Assembly: GCA_022496205.1 (NCBI GenBank) | Contig: WTXD01000030.1 | Span: 186,001 to 250,000 of the forward strand | Length of the DNA: 64,000 bases | Direction: 5' to 3' | Source: Gloeopeniophorella convolvens | Lineage: Eukaryota > Basidiomycota > Agaricomycetes > Russulales | Shown here: piece by piece, positions 1 to 10,834 of the stretch | Layout of the letters: each line of letters starts with the position of its first letter | Numbering within the stretch: position 1 is the stretch's first letter | Notes under the pieces: model-generated | Databases searched by the model: none | Told to the model about the DNA's origin: nothing | The model's input: the letters and a program-made list of their open reading frames with translations, nothing else | Made by a program: the position numbers and the translations under genes

Positions 1-547
1 CTGTCATCCGTCGCGGCACTCGTGACGAGCCTGTGCTGGACGGTCGTCGTGCCGCTGCCGGCGATCATGGAGCTCGACGGGCTCGCGGCGGCGCCCGCAC
101 CGCTCGGCGACGCCGCGCGCGCGGCGGTCGCGTTTGTCGTTGCGCACGTGCGCTCGCACGCGGACGCGCTCAAAGTGCAGACGTCGCGCGGGAACTACCT
201 CGCGTCGCTCACCGTGCGGCGCGAGCTCGTCGACTTTGACGACCCGCAGTCGCAGGAGCGCAGCATGGACGACCTGATCCTCAAGTCGGCGCGCTGGCAG
301 GACGAGCACTGGGCCGACCGCTCCGCGATGTTGCGCGGCGCGGTGCCCGCTAGCGAGCGCCCGCCGAACGCGGCGCGCGTCGTGCTGCTCAGCCTCGATC
401 GCAATCGTGAGTCTCCCGCCGTCTTTTGCGCGTGTGTGCAGCGTCTAACTGATGGTAATGGTGACAGTCCGCCTCAAAGCGCGCGCTCGGCAGCTCGACG
501 CTGCGGGCGAGGAGGAGCTCGCGGCGCTGCTCGCGGCGACGACGTGA
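1..547 (+). CDS. SMG6/EST1-type PIN domain protein, 3' fragment
   Basis: Only the C-terminal end of this gene lies in the window; the frame is open from base 1. Two exons are seen (1-406 and 468-547, intron gtgagt...cag). The protein carries the PIN nuclease signature of SMG6/EST1 proteins: PLPAIMELDGLA, then KVQTSRGNYL, then SMDDLIL and VVLLSLDRNLRLKARAR near the end. In SMG6 the PIN fold is an endonuclease that cuts mRNA during nonsense-mediated decay, and EST1 relatives also act at telomeres. The usual TDD of the last acidic motif reads SLD here, which keeps the second aspartate, the one that aligns with the T-x-D motif of PIN proteins. The first catalytic aspartate and the TPR/14-3-3-like part would lie upstream of the window, so SMG6 cannot be separated from other EST1-like PIN proteins. 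A long hairpin begins 33 bases after the stop. Confidence 0.72.
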
Positions 548-580
548 CACCCCGCGCGCGCTCGCCACGCCGCCCCCCGC

Positions 581-705
581 GGCGCAGACACGGCCCGCCC
601 CCATACGGACGTGCGCCCCGGTCCTGCTCGCCCGCAGCGCTTACTACGGCCACGCGCTGCGGGCGAGCGGGACCGGGGCGCGCACGGCGGGCCGTGTCTG
701 CGCCC
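581..705. repeat. Long GC-rich inverted repeat (hairpin)
   Basis: Bases 581-599 are the reverse complement of 687-705, and 611-640 are nearly the reverse complement of 654-684 (one mismatch and a 2-base shift). Twelve unpaired bases sit on the left arm between the two blocks and the apical loop is about 13 bases (641-653). It lies just past the stop codon of the PIN-domain gene, so it is probably in that gene's 3' UTR or at its 3' end. Confidence 0.85.
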
Positions 706-1772
706 CGACGCGCACTCGCACGTGCCGCCGCGCGCTTGCTTGCTTGCGCCAGCGGAACGGACTCACTCCCGTCTGCGTTGTTCACCATCTCTCACACACC
801 CCCGCATCGCATATCATACCCCGTTCGTCATCACGCATCACACTGCACTCGTCGTCGTCGTCCGTCCCACCCACCCTGTACTCTACCCGCGCGCGCACGG
901 CACCGGCGCCACCCCCAGCCGCGTATTTATGTCGGAATTTCCCACCTTGGCGGTCCTTTAGGTGTCCTCATGAGTCTTTCAGTCTTCTTCGCTTGTGGCG
1001 TTTTGTTGTTACTTCCTCACCTGCCTACCTGCCCACTTTCTTTACCACCCGTTTCTTGTTTTTGTTATTTACTTATTATTCCTTCGCATATCACGCTTGT
1101 CCACTCTCTTGGCTCGTCTCTAATCCTCCCTCCCTTTTCACTCTTATCACTTGCCGTGTCGTAGTCGCCGTCGTCACTGTGTGTTAAAGTCGTGCATCGT
1201 GCATCATTAGGTGTAGCTGTACCCCTCCATATCTCGCCCTCAATACATCCTAGCGTTCCGAGATGATATCGATGTGCCGGGTGCATGCGCAGACTTCTTC
1301 GGACAAGTGAGATATAGTGATATATATCGATACGGTCTGTCGGGAGGCTTCTGGGTTCTGTTGTGGTAAGTCCATGCCATACGATTAGGTCTGATGCAGA
1401 TGGATGGATGCCACCGTACGCGTCCATCTGTACGTGGATCTGCGCCGTTCTAGAATCGCTAGTTGGTGCACATACGCGATATATACTGCGCATATATGCG
1501 TGTCAACAGGAACATGCGCCGTATCTGCGCAGCGGAATACACGGATCACGCACACGAACGACTCCAGCACCAGGTCTGGTCATAGATTCCTCGCAGAAAA
1601 TTTGCGCGGTGCTTCGACCCCTGCTGCTTGTACGTCAAACGCCCACACACTAGGCTCGGGCGCCGCAGCGCGCACGACACGATGCCAATCGATCTCATTT
1701 TTTCTACAATACGTGATGGAACTGCTACCGCACACATGCGCATGGGGACCCCTGGGTGTCCAGCGGTCTGGC
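706..1772. other. Spacer between PIN gene and NDK
   Basis: No gene could be supported. The first half is pyrimidine-rich on the + strand (about 780-1150), which suits 3' UTR sequence. The remainder has only short open frames without family resemblance. Confidence 0.5.
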
Positions 1773-2489
1773 CTACTCGAAGATCCACGACGCGAGCGTG
1801 GCCTCGTACTGGACTACGCCCTCAGGGAACCAGCTGCGCGCACAGAACACATCAGCACGGGGGCGCGCGGCAGGAAGCAGTGACACGCACAGCTTGATCT
1901 CCTTCTCGGCGTTCTCGACAGTGTCCGAGCCGTGGCAGATGTTGCGTCCAACGGCGAGCGCAAAGTCGCCGCGGATGGTGCCTGCGGGCGCACACAGGCG
2001 GCGTTGTCAGCACACATGCGCGTAAGTAGAGCGGGCGTGGGGCGCGGGCGCACCGGGGAGGGACGCGAGCGGGTTGGTCGCGCCGAGCATCGCGCGGCCG
2101 GTCTTGACCGCGTCGAGGCCCTCCCAGACCATCCCGACGACGGGGCCGGACGCCATGTACTTGATGAGGGGCGGGAAAAAGGGCTTGCCCTTCAGGTCCT
2201 CATAGTCTGCACCGGCGTGAGCACGCAAAACACAGACGGCGCGCGCGCGGCGACTCACGCTTCTCGAGGTGCTCGGGCGTCGCGTGGACGAGCTTGAGCG
2301 CGATGAGCTTAAAACCGCGCTGCTCAAAGCGGCCGATTATGTTGCCGACGAGGCCACGCTGGACGCCGTCGGGCTGCGCGACACAGAGCACAGAGCAGAG
2401 CACGTCCTAGTCAGCCGGCGCCCTGCACGGGCGAGGGGGGCGACGGGACGCACCTTGACCATGATGTAGGTGCGCTCTTTGATGGACAT
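1773..2489 (-). CDS. YNK1: Nucleoside diphosphate kinase
   Basis: A 151-residue enzyme that transfers the gamma phosphate from ATP to other nucleoside diphosphates through a phosphohistidine, mainly in the cytosol. Five exons on the minus strand: 2454-2489, 2259-2373, 2054-2206, 1891-1981 and 1773-1833. The spliced protein starts [20 protein letters not shown] and has the complete family core: the [14 protein letters not shown] helix, [44 protein letters not shown] and the catalytic-histidine motif NICHGSD, ending [11 protein letters not shown]. Length matches the usual 150-153 residues. The start was chosen because SIKERTYI aligns with the family N-terminus; an open frame extends 33 codons further upstream with a hydrophobic stretch, but this looks like leader sequence. 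GC at third positions is very high. Confidence 0.95.
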
Positions 2490-4302
2490 GGCGGGCGGGA
2501 GGGGCTGAGACTGGTACTGGAGCGAGAAGGAGAGAGAGAGATGGGCGATTGCGAGGAGCAGCACGCAGATTTTAAGCAGAGCCCTCATCTGTCCATCCGG
2601 CGATAGCCGCCCGCGCCAGACGATGGCCGTTCCAATTCAAGCCGTGCGCGCACGTGTCCCGACGCGGGCGCGTGTGCGGAACTTGCAGCTGGCCTCGACC
2701 TTCATCTTGGGCTCATCGATCCACGGCGTGCGCCTTCGCGAAATCCACTGAGCACACCGAGGCGACCGGCTAAGTTGTGGTCGACTGGTTCTGGAACTCG
2801 CGAAGCTACTCCGCATACAATACCTGTGACACATCTGGCGACCGAACCAACGCACCTACGATCGCTGGCATGCGTGCAGTCTACTCGAATAATTTCGGTT
2901 GTTCCGGAAAGAGGGAGTCGATGTGCTGCGCATTACAGGTGTGTCGAACTTTGCCCGCCAAGCCGCTCTGAGATGCACCAGCGACCTCGCAAATCTCGTT
3001 CTCCAATTTGGCTTCCACCGGCAGGAGCCCCTCAGAGCGAAGGGGAGTGCATTTACGTCTCCTGACGTGTGAAAACCAAGTTCGATATACATCTCACGAG
3101 TGCATCGATGTCCATGCTACCTTATGGAAGCCGTTCGTATTCGCCTGAATGCATCGCGCCTTAGATCTTGGGCATTCGAGACTCGACGCATGAACGAAGC
3201 GCACCCTCACCCTAGCATTCATTGAGGTGAGTTCCGTACTTTCACGGATGTACTGTATGAGTTATCGCGCACACCCAGCTGGGGCTCGAATAAACCATTT
3301 GCCACATTGAAGCGATCAGCGCACGACGACGATTGGATATTTGGATGCCTTCCCATTGGCCAGCCCGTGAACGACATTACATAACCGCACCAAACACTTT
3401 CCGGCTCGCGCCGAGCCTCTGCCCAAACCCGCTCAGCCCCTCTGTTCTCTCTCTCAGCTATGGAGCATACACTCACACCCACCTGTCGGATAGGAACAGC
3501 ACCTAACCAGAGTTAACCCTGCTATTATCTAGCGCCCACCTGCTCCTTGTCCTCTCCGATGCCCTCAGACTAGGTTATAGCTTCCCAATGCATAATCTCC
3601 TCTCGCTGTTCTAGTCCCAGCACATAGCCGCTGTCCCCCCCCCCCCCCACAAAACCAAAAGAGATGCAGAGATATACTAACAATGTCTTGGCGAACTTTC
3701 GACGATTCGCAGCGAAGAAGCTGTCACTCATGTCACCCTGACATATGGATGGGTGTTCGAAGAACTGTCAGGATCAGCACGTCTAGATGCCAAGGATGTT
3801 GGCCTCTCCTCCTGGACTCTTAGAGACTCACAAATATACACTTATTGGCGACATTCGGCGAAGGAGACCCATACCTGGCAGGGAAAGGCGGACTCCTCGT
3901 GGAGGGCCATCGCACGTTTATCAGGTTTCTGCTGCACTATTTGGGGCTGCTCTTCCGTACTACATGACAATCACGAGGTCACCGGTCACTCGTTGCAGAA
4001 CACTTGGCAGATCAATTTGGAGTCCATATGACTGAGAGCCATTTTTTTCTAGCATTCTAGTAACCGTTTTCGAGGCTCTTTGACACATTGTATTCACCTG
4101 AGCCATGCAGCTCCGGGGCGAATTTGGTCACGCCGTTCGTCATCTGATATCGTCATCTTACTTTCTATGTTCATATGGCGTGTGGTCTTGTGTAGCTGTC
4201 GCTCTCCAATGTGCTAGACCGCATGCGGCCTTGTCTGTGGCCCAGTCGAAACCAACTTAAAAGCTGCCGGGCAACTCTATGCACGGTCTCTCGTCCTGCA
4301 CC
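2490..4302. other. Gene-poor spacer, lower GC, with C14 tract
   Basis: No intact gene recognised in 1.8 kb. Base composition is clearly less GC-rich than in the NDK gene before it. A run of 14 cytosines lies at 3635-3648. Around 3840-3965 one + frame reads LLATFGEGDPYLAGKGGLLV and stops at a TGA; it could be a decayed exon but no family could be assigned. The last part is the promoter of the GH25 gene. Confidence 0.5.
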
Positions 4303-5377
4303 ATGCGATCTCTCTACCTAGCTGCTCTCTCTGCCATCGCTTTTGCTCTCTCTGCGTCTGCCAGTCCTCTGGTTAAGCGTGCGAACCCGGAAGGCATTGA
4401 TGTCTCTCACTACCAGGGTACCATTAATTGGAACACCGTGAAGTCCCACGGCGTGGTGTTTGCCTACATCAAGGCTACCGAAGGCACTAGTACGACTAAT
4501 CACTGGACCTTCGAACGCTCGTCTCGTGGATTGACCTCGCGTCGCAGCGTACCTTGACCCGAAGTTCTCTGCGAACTACGAGGGTGCAACGAAAGCCGGC
4601 ATTATTCGCGGGGGGTACCACTTTGCTCACCCCGACTCGTCAAGCGGTGCCGCGCAAGCCAAGTACTTCCTCGCGCACGGCGGTCTGTATTTTCAATCAG
4701 AACTACGTGAGAGTATCCTCACCCTATGGCACAGGCGGGTGGTCTGGCGATGGCATCACACTTCCTGGGGCCATAGACCTCGAAGGTGCCTTCTCCATGT
4801 CTAGCAATGCTTGACTCCTGGCAACTAAGACCGTCTTTCCTCAGCTGGTTGCTACGGATTGACCGCGTCACAGATGGTCTCCTGGATCAAGGACTTCTCC
4901 AACACATACCATTCAAAGACCTCAGTGTGAGTTTTTTGACCTCTACATCCTCCTACAGCCACTAAATCTATCAACAGGTACCCAGGCTAGTTGATCCATG
5001 CGCTTTCTGGAGCCGCAACTTTCTCATATCTTTCCAGTTATCTACACCACCACGAGCTGGTGGATCCAGTGCACAGGCAACAGCGCCGCATTCGCCTCGA
5101 CCAACCCGCTGTGGATCGCTCACTGGGCTTCTAGCATCGGACCTCTCCCTGCAGGCTGGAAGTATGTCCTTCTGTAGACCTGAGTGGATGACAAGCTAAG
5201 GCATGCATGTATAGATACACTACCTTCTGGCAGTACGCTGATTCTGGGCCCAACCCCGGAGATCAGGACAAGTTCAACGGCGACCTGGCCGGACTCAAGA
5301 GGTATGTTGAGCACCAGCTTTTGTAGTCTCACATCGGGAGAGAAGGCTAATTTTGTTACAGGCTCGCCTCGGGCTGA
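4303..5377 (+). CDS. Secreted GH25 lysozyme (N,O-diacetylmuramidase)
   Basis: Predicted 229-residue secreted enzyme that cleaves the glycan strands of bacterial peptidoglycan. Eight exons: 4303-4489, 4548-4682, 4735-4785, 4845-4926, 4978-4985, 5038-5161, 5215-5301, 5362-5377. The start MRSLYLAALSAIAFALSASA is a clear signal peptide, with a possible KR processing site at residues 25-26. The GH25 fold follows: GIDVSHYQGTINW (catalytic Asp33), YIKATEGT, GGYHFAHPDSS, AIDLE (Asp122 and Glu124 as the catalytic pair), VIYTTTSWW, PLWIAHWA and FWQYADSG near the end. The loop after DLE seems shorter than in many relatives. Exon 5 is only 8 bases and is followed by a GC-AG intron, so this part of the model needs cDNA support. 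The gene sits in a moderate-GC island between very GC-rich neighbours. In fungi such lysozymes are commonly linked to bacterial competition or feeding. Confidence 0.88.
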
Positions 5378-6271
5378 CTCCAGATGACGATCCAGTGCGT
5401 GGTAGCAAAGAAGAACGAGAATTGTGTTTTTTTATACTTGATCGTGTGTTGTTAAGCGACTATCATGCGTTCTGTCACGTCTCCAGAGAAATCAAACCAT
5501 GCGCCTTGCTATTCTGCGTAGCACTCGCCGGTACAGATATCTGGAACATGTTCGATTTGGAACTCGCGACTAAAGTCACCTCACACCTCGTTCCTCCACC
5601 GTCGACTCGGAAACGCTTGGGTGCTTGCGCAAACTGTTCCGTCGCATGCATGCGAGGTTCTAAGCTATGTCCATGAAAATACCGCTGGAAAAGACTGTCA
5701 ATCTCCACCCAAGATATACCAGCGGTTGCCGAGCCCGCCTTGCGAGCATTAGCATCACGATGAGTCGATGAACGTTCAGCGTTCAACCTGGGCCTCGGTC
5801 GGGGACAGCACCTGAACGCGACACGTATTTCGTGTGCGGACTTGACTTTGGCTTTCTGTTTGCGGATAGGATATGTCCACCTCGCTCAAGTGAACCCCCT
5901 GCCGAGACAGTGGGTACTTGACCACCCGGCACCGGGAGTCCAATGCATAATGTCAGCAAAACTTACTACTTGCGACGCCAGTTCCGTTGCGGTTTTGGAA
6001 TTTACGGCACCGGTGGCAAGCGCGCCAAAGTTGGAATGGGCAGTGTTACCGCCAGTTGACCTGCGGGCGACTGTTTGCGAGAAATTTGACCACAGAGCGA
6101 CTACCGGGTGACTACTAGCAAGCGACTAAGATGACTTCCAAGTCGGAGCGAGCGACTGACTGGCGCTTGCGGTGCCCGGGCCGAAACCCGACCAAGTTGT
6201 TGGACGCGGACTCGCCGGCGGTCTCCTCAAGGCTAGCAAGGATACACTGTCCTTCCGACGTCAATATCTCA
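5378..6271. other. Spacer between GH25 and TACO1 genes
   Basis: No gene recognised. Open frames are short and overlap on both strands. Base composition remains moderate until about 6.1 kb, then turns GC-rich. Small direct repeats of the type gagcgactac/gagcgactgac occur near 6095-6160. Confidence 0.45.
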
Positions 6272-7554
6272 ATGCTCGCGCGGATAGCACTCGCAGCGCC
6301 AAGACCCGCTGTAACACGGCGGTGCGTCCGCGCTCTCACCACCACGCCCCCGGTCTCCTCCGGGCACAACAAGGTGCGCCTCCGGTGCCAGCACCGCCGT
6401 CCCTGCCCCTTCAACTCACGCGCGTCTCCCGCGCGCAGTGGTCCAAGATCCAGCAGAAGAAGGGCATCAACGACCAGCGCCGCGGGGAGCTCTACTCGCG
6501 CGCGTTCCGGGTGCGCACCCGCCCCTTGCAATAATCATCCCGCTGCGCCGCGGTACGTCTGACACCCCGCGCGCCGCAGGACATCATGGTCGCTGCGCGC
6601 AGTGCGTCGCGCACACGCGCTCTACATTGGCTGGGGCCGTGCTCACCCTACGTGCAGATGGTGGGTCCGCGGATCCAGACAAGAACGTCGCGCTGTTCAA
6701 CGCGGTCAAGAAGGCGCGCGCGGACGGTGTGCCCAAGGCGAACATCGAGGGCGCGCTGCAGAAGGTGCGCCGCCCCCCTTTGCGCTGCCTGCGCGCTTGA
6801 CGTATAATTTGCGTTTGCGTGCAGGCGGCGGGCGGGAAGGACGGCGCGGGGCAGATGGCGGTGTATGAGGTGCTCGCGCACGGCTCGGTCGGGCTCATCG
6901 TGTACGTCCCGCCCCCTACTACGCCCATATGCGTGTGCGCGCGCGCTGACGCGCGGAAGAGAGTGCCTGACAGACAACGGCAACCGAACGCTGCACCAGA
7001 TCCGCGAAATCCTCAACGCGCACAAGTGCGTCCCCTCCCCCTGAACGTTTCGCACAGCTGACGGGTGCTCTGTAGTGCGCGCTTCGCGACGGTACGCTTC
7101 ATGTTCCAGCACAAGGGCCGCGTGCGCGTCGCGCTCGACAAGGCCGAGGCCGACGCGGGCGGCGTCGACCGGCTGTTCGACGCCGCGCTCGGCGCGGGCG
7201 CGGAGGACTTTGACCAGGTGCCTGACGCGGACGGCGCGGATGCGGGCGACGTCGAGGTGCAGGTGTGTCGCGTGCCGGCTCTCGCCTCGTTCCACGTTCC
7301 CCGCCCAGACTCAAACGCGCGCGCGGCAGATCATATGCGCGCCGACGGAGCTCGCGAAGGTCACGGACGCGGTGACGCAGTCCGGGCTCGCAAAGGGGCT
7401 GCTCGCGAGCGAGCTCGTGTACGCGCCCGCGGAAGACGCCGCGGAGGCAGCCGAAGCCGAGGCCGACGAGGAGCTGAGCGGGAGGATTCGCGAGCTGGTG
7501 GGCGAGCTGGAGGAGAACGACGCGACGCTGCGGGTGTGGACGACGCTAGACTGA
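6272..7554 (+). CDS. TACO1: Mitochondrial YebC/TACO1 family translation factor
   Basis: Predicted 285-residue protein in eight exons: 6272-6373, 6439-6510, 6580-6601, 6658-6764, 6825-6901, 6960-7025, 7076-7262, 7330-7554. After an Arg/Ala-rich likely mitochondrial targeting sequence it has the YebC signature SSGHNKWSKIQQKKGINDQR, then LYSRAFRDIMVAAR, GGSADPDKN, NVALFNAVKKARADGVPKAN, the VYEVLAHGSVGLIVECLTDN block with NRTLHQIREIL, and RFMFQHKGRV. In mammals TACO1 helps the mitoribosome translate COX1, and bacterial YebC proteins also act in translation. The C-terminal 70 residues are acidic, which is usual. The fourth exon joins as ARNGGSADP, close to the usual ARxGGxDP. Very high GC at third positions, like NDK and UBC6. 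Confidence 0.93.
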
Positions 7555-7739
7555 TAGATTGGTGGATGCTGTCTAATATCTATATTGCGCTATGATACTT
7601 GTCTCTGCTCGGGTGGGGGAACGGAACGTATCCGTGAGGGCGCACGGCGCGTCCGCATATGTGCGCCCCAGAGGTGCGACGTGCAGGTAAGAGGTAAGCG
7701 CGTCCTTCCCCCGGCCAACTCTGCCAGCACAGGTCCCGC

Positions 7740-8137
7740 TCAGTCCTTGAGCGTCTTCCCCAGCCGCGCAAGGTGGTAGTTGATCGCAGGCTGGTGCTGC
7801 TTGCGCTTCATGGGCTGCAGGACGCGCGTGAGTCAGCACCGGACCCGAGACGAGCAGGAAGGGACGCGAGCGAGACGCGCACGTACCGCGGTGCGCATGC
7901 AGTCATACAACGCCTGGGCATGGCTCTGGCAGGGCCCGAGCGAGCGCATGTCTTTCGTCGCGGCCCAGCAGCCGAGCATGGACGCGAGGTGCGGGCCGCA
8001 GAGCACGACGGGCGGGTCTGGTGCGCGAAGCGCGGACGCGCGCGACGGGTGTCAGTCAGTGTTCGAGTTCGCGCCGGTGAAAACGGCGGGGGCGGCGCAC
8101 TCTTCTGCGGGCGAACTTTCAGTTTTTTTATCTGCAT
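7740..8137 (-). CDS. MRP10: Mitochondrial small-subunit ribosomal protein Mrp10 (mS37)
   Basis: An 80-residue CHCH-type protein of the mitochondrial small ribosomal subunit. Three exons on the minus strand: 8101-8137, 7887-8017 and 7740-7814. The first exon gives MQIKKLKVRPQK, the typical Mrp10 start. The middle holds the twin cysteine pattern: Cys in VVLCGPHLASMLGCWAATKD, then GPCQSHAQALYDCMRTA, which in the family forms two disulfides in the mitochondrial intermembrane space. The end, INYHLARLGKTLKD, is the family C-terminus. The start is the only ATG giving KLKVRP. The gene is divergent from UBC6, with 274 bases between start codons. Confidence 0.9.
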
Positions 8138-8411
8138 TGTGGGGTCCCGGTGCTCTGCGGCGCGGTGGTGAGAGAAGGAGAAGAGGAGGGCAAGCCCGGG
8201 GGAGACGGAGTCGGCGGGAGGAAGAAGATGGAGTCGGGCGGCGGCAGGGGATTGAAGGAGCCGAGCGAGGCGCGGCGGCAGCCACGTGGGGCCGAACGCC
8301 CACGTCGACAGCTGAGTGCATATCAGTCAAGCGGCCGCTGCATTGAGCGACCCCCACAACTCTTCTCTACCTCTCTCGTCAGTCGCCACCCTCGTCTGCC
8401 CCGTCGCCGCC

Positions 8412-9933
8412 ATGGCCGCCGCCACGCTCAACAAGAACAACTCTGGTGCGTCTGTGCCCGCCCTCGATGTGCGGTGGCACCGCTGTTGCTTACGCGCGTC
8501 GCGCTGGCCAGCCGTCAAGCGTATCATGCAGGAGGCGCGCGAGCTCGCGAACGACCCAAGCACCGAGTACTCTGCTGCGCCGCTCGAGGTGCGTGCGCTG
8601 CTGCGCCCACCGCCGCCGATGCCACCCCGTTCTCACGCGCGCATTACCCCGCACCCCCACGGCAGGACGACATCTTCGTGCGTGCTGCGTGCTTCAATAT
8701 GCCCGTCCCTCATGCGCGCTGACCCGGACTGGATCTAGGAGTGGCACTGCACGCTGCGCGGGCCCGCGGGGACCGACTTTGAGGGCGGCCTGTACCACTT
8801 CCGCATCCGGCTGCCCGCCGAGTACCCCTTCCGCCCGCCGAGCGTCATGCTGCTCACGCCCAACGGCCGGTTCGAGCTCAACACCAAGGTGCGCGCGTCC
8901 CGTGCCCCCTCACCCCTCCCCCTCTCCGTCCCCGCGTCGCCCGAGCCCCGCACTGACACGGATCTCGGCGCGCGCACCCGCAGATATGCATCAGCTTCAC
9001 CAGCTGTGAGTCTTACTCTGCGCGCAGCGGGGCGCGAAACTGACTGACCTCCGCGCGCGCATCTAGATCATGAAGAGTTATGGCAGCCCGCATGGGGTGT
9101 GCGGACCGGTGCGTGCAGATCTGCAGCCTGTGGGTGTGCAGCGGACGACCCGGGCTGACGGCACGCCGCGCGACGCACAGCGATAATCGGCCTGCAGGGC
9201 TTCTTCCCGCTCAAGGGGCAGGCCGCGATGGGCGTCGGCGCGCTTGAGGTGCCCTTGAGCGAGCGGCGGCGGCTCGCAGCGCTGTAAGTCCCCGCACGAT
9301 GATCCGGCGCATGTGACGAACTTCCTCCGCGCGCTCACACGCCTGTTTTCGTTTGTTGGCAGGTCGCGCGACTGGGTGTGCCCGCGCTGCGGCCGCTCGA
9401 ACCTCGAGTGCCTGCCTGACCCGCCGGACGCGGACAACTCCAACTCCGCCGTGCAAGAGCCTCACGTGGGCGATGCGCAGGCGCCCTCGGGACCTGGGGA
9501 CGCGGTAGCCGCTGCAGAGGAAACGCCGGCTCCGGCGCGAGCGGCCGCAGAGGCAGCAGAGGCAAGGGCAGGGGAGCGCGCGCGGGTGGCAACGGCGGAA
9601 GGCGTGGCCGAATCGGAACGGGACGAGAAAGCTTCCGCTACCTCCGACCGTGACATTCCGTCGCCGGATGCACCTGCTGCTCCTGCGCCTGTGCCTGCAG
9701 CTGCAGGGCCTGCGCCCGCTGCTACACCTGTTGCTGCACCTGCTCCGGCACATGGCCCGAGTTCCCGAGGATCCGGGACAGCGGCGGTGCTGCATGTACC
9801 GCAGCAGCAGCACTCGCACGCACACGCGCATGCACACATACCGTCGGCGGCGCGCCCGCCGATGCTGCTGGATACCGCTATCTGTGTTTTGCTGGTGCTC
9901 GTCTTTGCGCTCCTGTGCAAGCGCGTGTTTTAG
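8412..9933 (+). CDS. UBC6: Tail-anchored ubiquitin-conjugating enzyme E2 (Ubc6/UBE2J type)
   Basis: Predicted 336-residue E2 of the ER membrane that supplies ubiquitin to ER-associated degradation. Eight exons: 8412-8445, 8512-8588, 8666-8677, 8739-8888, 8984-9005, 9067-9108, 9181-9283, 9363-9933; the third is only 12 bases. The UBC fold reads SAVKRIMQEARELA, then EWHCTLRGPAGTDFEGGLYHF, LPAEYPFRPPSVMLLTPNGRF, the active cysteine in KICISFTSYHEELWQPAWGV, and GFFPLKG. TPNG in place of HPN is characteristic of the Ubc6 branch. A zinc-knuckle-like CPRCGRSN follows the catalytic domain, then a long Ala/Pro/His-rich linker and a final hydrophobic segment LLDTAICVLLVLVFALLCK, the tail anchor, with a short KRVF end. 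Divergent from MRP10. Confidence 0.95.
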
Positions 9934-10834
9934 ATATGTATATATTGTGGCGCAGAGCCATGCATACAGGGATGTTTTTCCCCTTCTCTACCTTCTCTTC
10001 CTGACCGCGTTCTATTTATCTGTTTATCGCCGCGTACATATAATTGAGACGAAGATATCGGAAGGTTCGAGGGCTGCTTCGTGGCACTATCGCGCGCGAA
10101 CTTTCGGGCGATGACAGGATGATGATCAACAAGGAATCAGCGAGGCGCGAATTCAACGTCTAGAAGGGGAATTCGGGGTGCACTCGGATCTGAGAAAAGC
10201 GTTGGTGCCCGGTGTTGAGTGGCGTGGACAACAAAAGTGCAGTGTAGAGGTTCTCTCCCGAACGTTCTGCGCTGAAATTTGTGTTCTGGGGATGCTTCGA
10301 GATGATGGGCGCCGCCCAGGGGTCGGGTGGAAACGCGAGAGCCGCGGGTGTGAGCAGGCACACGCAGACGCGTGTTTTCTGTCGTGTTCTGTCGGGAAAT
10401 AAGTGGCCACTGGCAATCCGTCGCGCGCGCCCGCAAACTCGATGAAATTAAATTAAGCAAGCGCAGTCCAACCCGCGCCGTCCCCGGTCCGCCCACTGCA
10501 GTGCACCTGCGGGACCCCGGACTCCCCCCGCCGACCGCTCGGGCGATGCGAAGCCGCCCTTCTTCGCCCGCCCGATGTGCGCAGTATTTACTATTTAGTC
10601 CTCCACCCCTTCGCCTCCTTTTCCTCCCCGCACCGCCCTCCTCTCCTCCCACCACAACATCCCGTCCTGCATTGACCAAAACATCCCGTCTATTCCTTCC
10701 AGGCCCCGTGCCGCACCCTACTCTCCCCGTAACCCGTGATCACCTCGCTGCACCGCCCCTCTCTCACTCCACTCACGGCAACGGCAGCCGCACCCCCTCG
10801 CTCCTCGCTGGCCTCCGCCAGCACCGGCACCGAT
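9934..10834. other. Spacer, with pyrimidine-rich promoter-like tract
   Basis: No gene supported. The last part (about 10585-10660) is an AT-rich gtatttactattta stretch followed by a strong CT-rich tract on the + strand, which resembles a fungal promoter and start region for the following unknown gene. A long minus-strand frame at 10137-10679 has no family resemblance. Confidence 0.45.

Noticed and set aside
22..1164. 380-codon + strand frame
   Set aside because: Only the first 128 codons are the PIN domain; the remainder is intron, hairpin and 3' flank read through in GC-rich sequence.
2775..2971. Frame starting MVDWFWNSRS, like the N-terminus of a Sar1 GTPase
   Set aside because: No G1 or other GTPase motif follows.
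3753..4031. Two overlapping + frames before GH25, one with a cytochrome P450-like GKGGLLVEGH string
   Set aside because: Too short, frame-shifted and without the heme-binding or I-helix motifs; kept only as a possible relic in the spacer note.
10137..10679. 180-codon minus-strand frame upstream of the Pro-rich unknown
   Set aside because: Arg/Gly/Thr-rich without any motif; antisense to a promoter-like CT tract.
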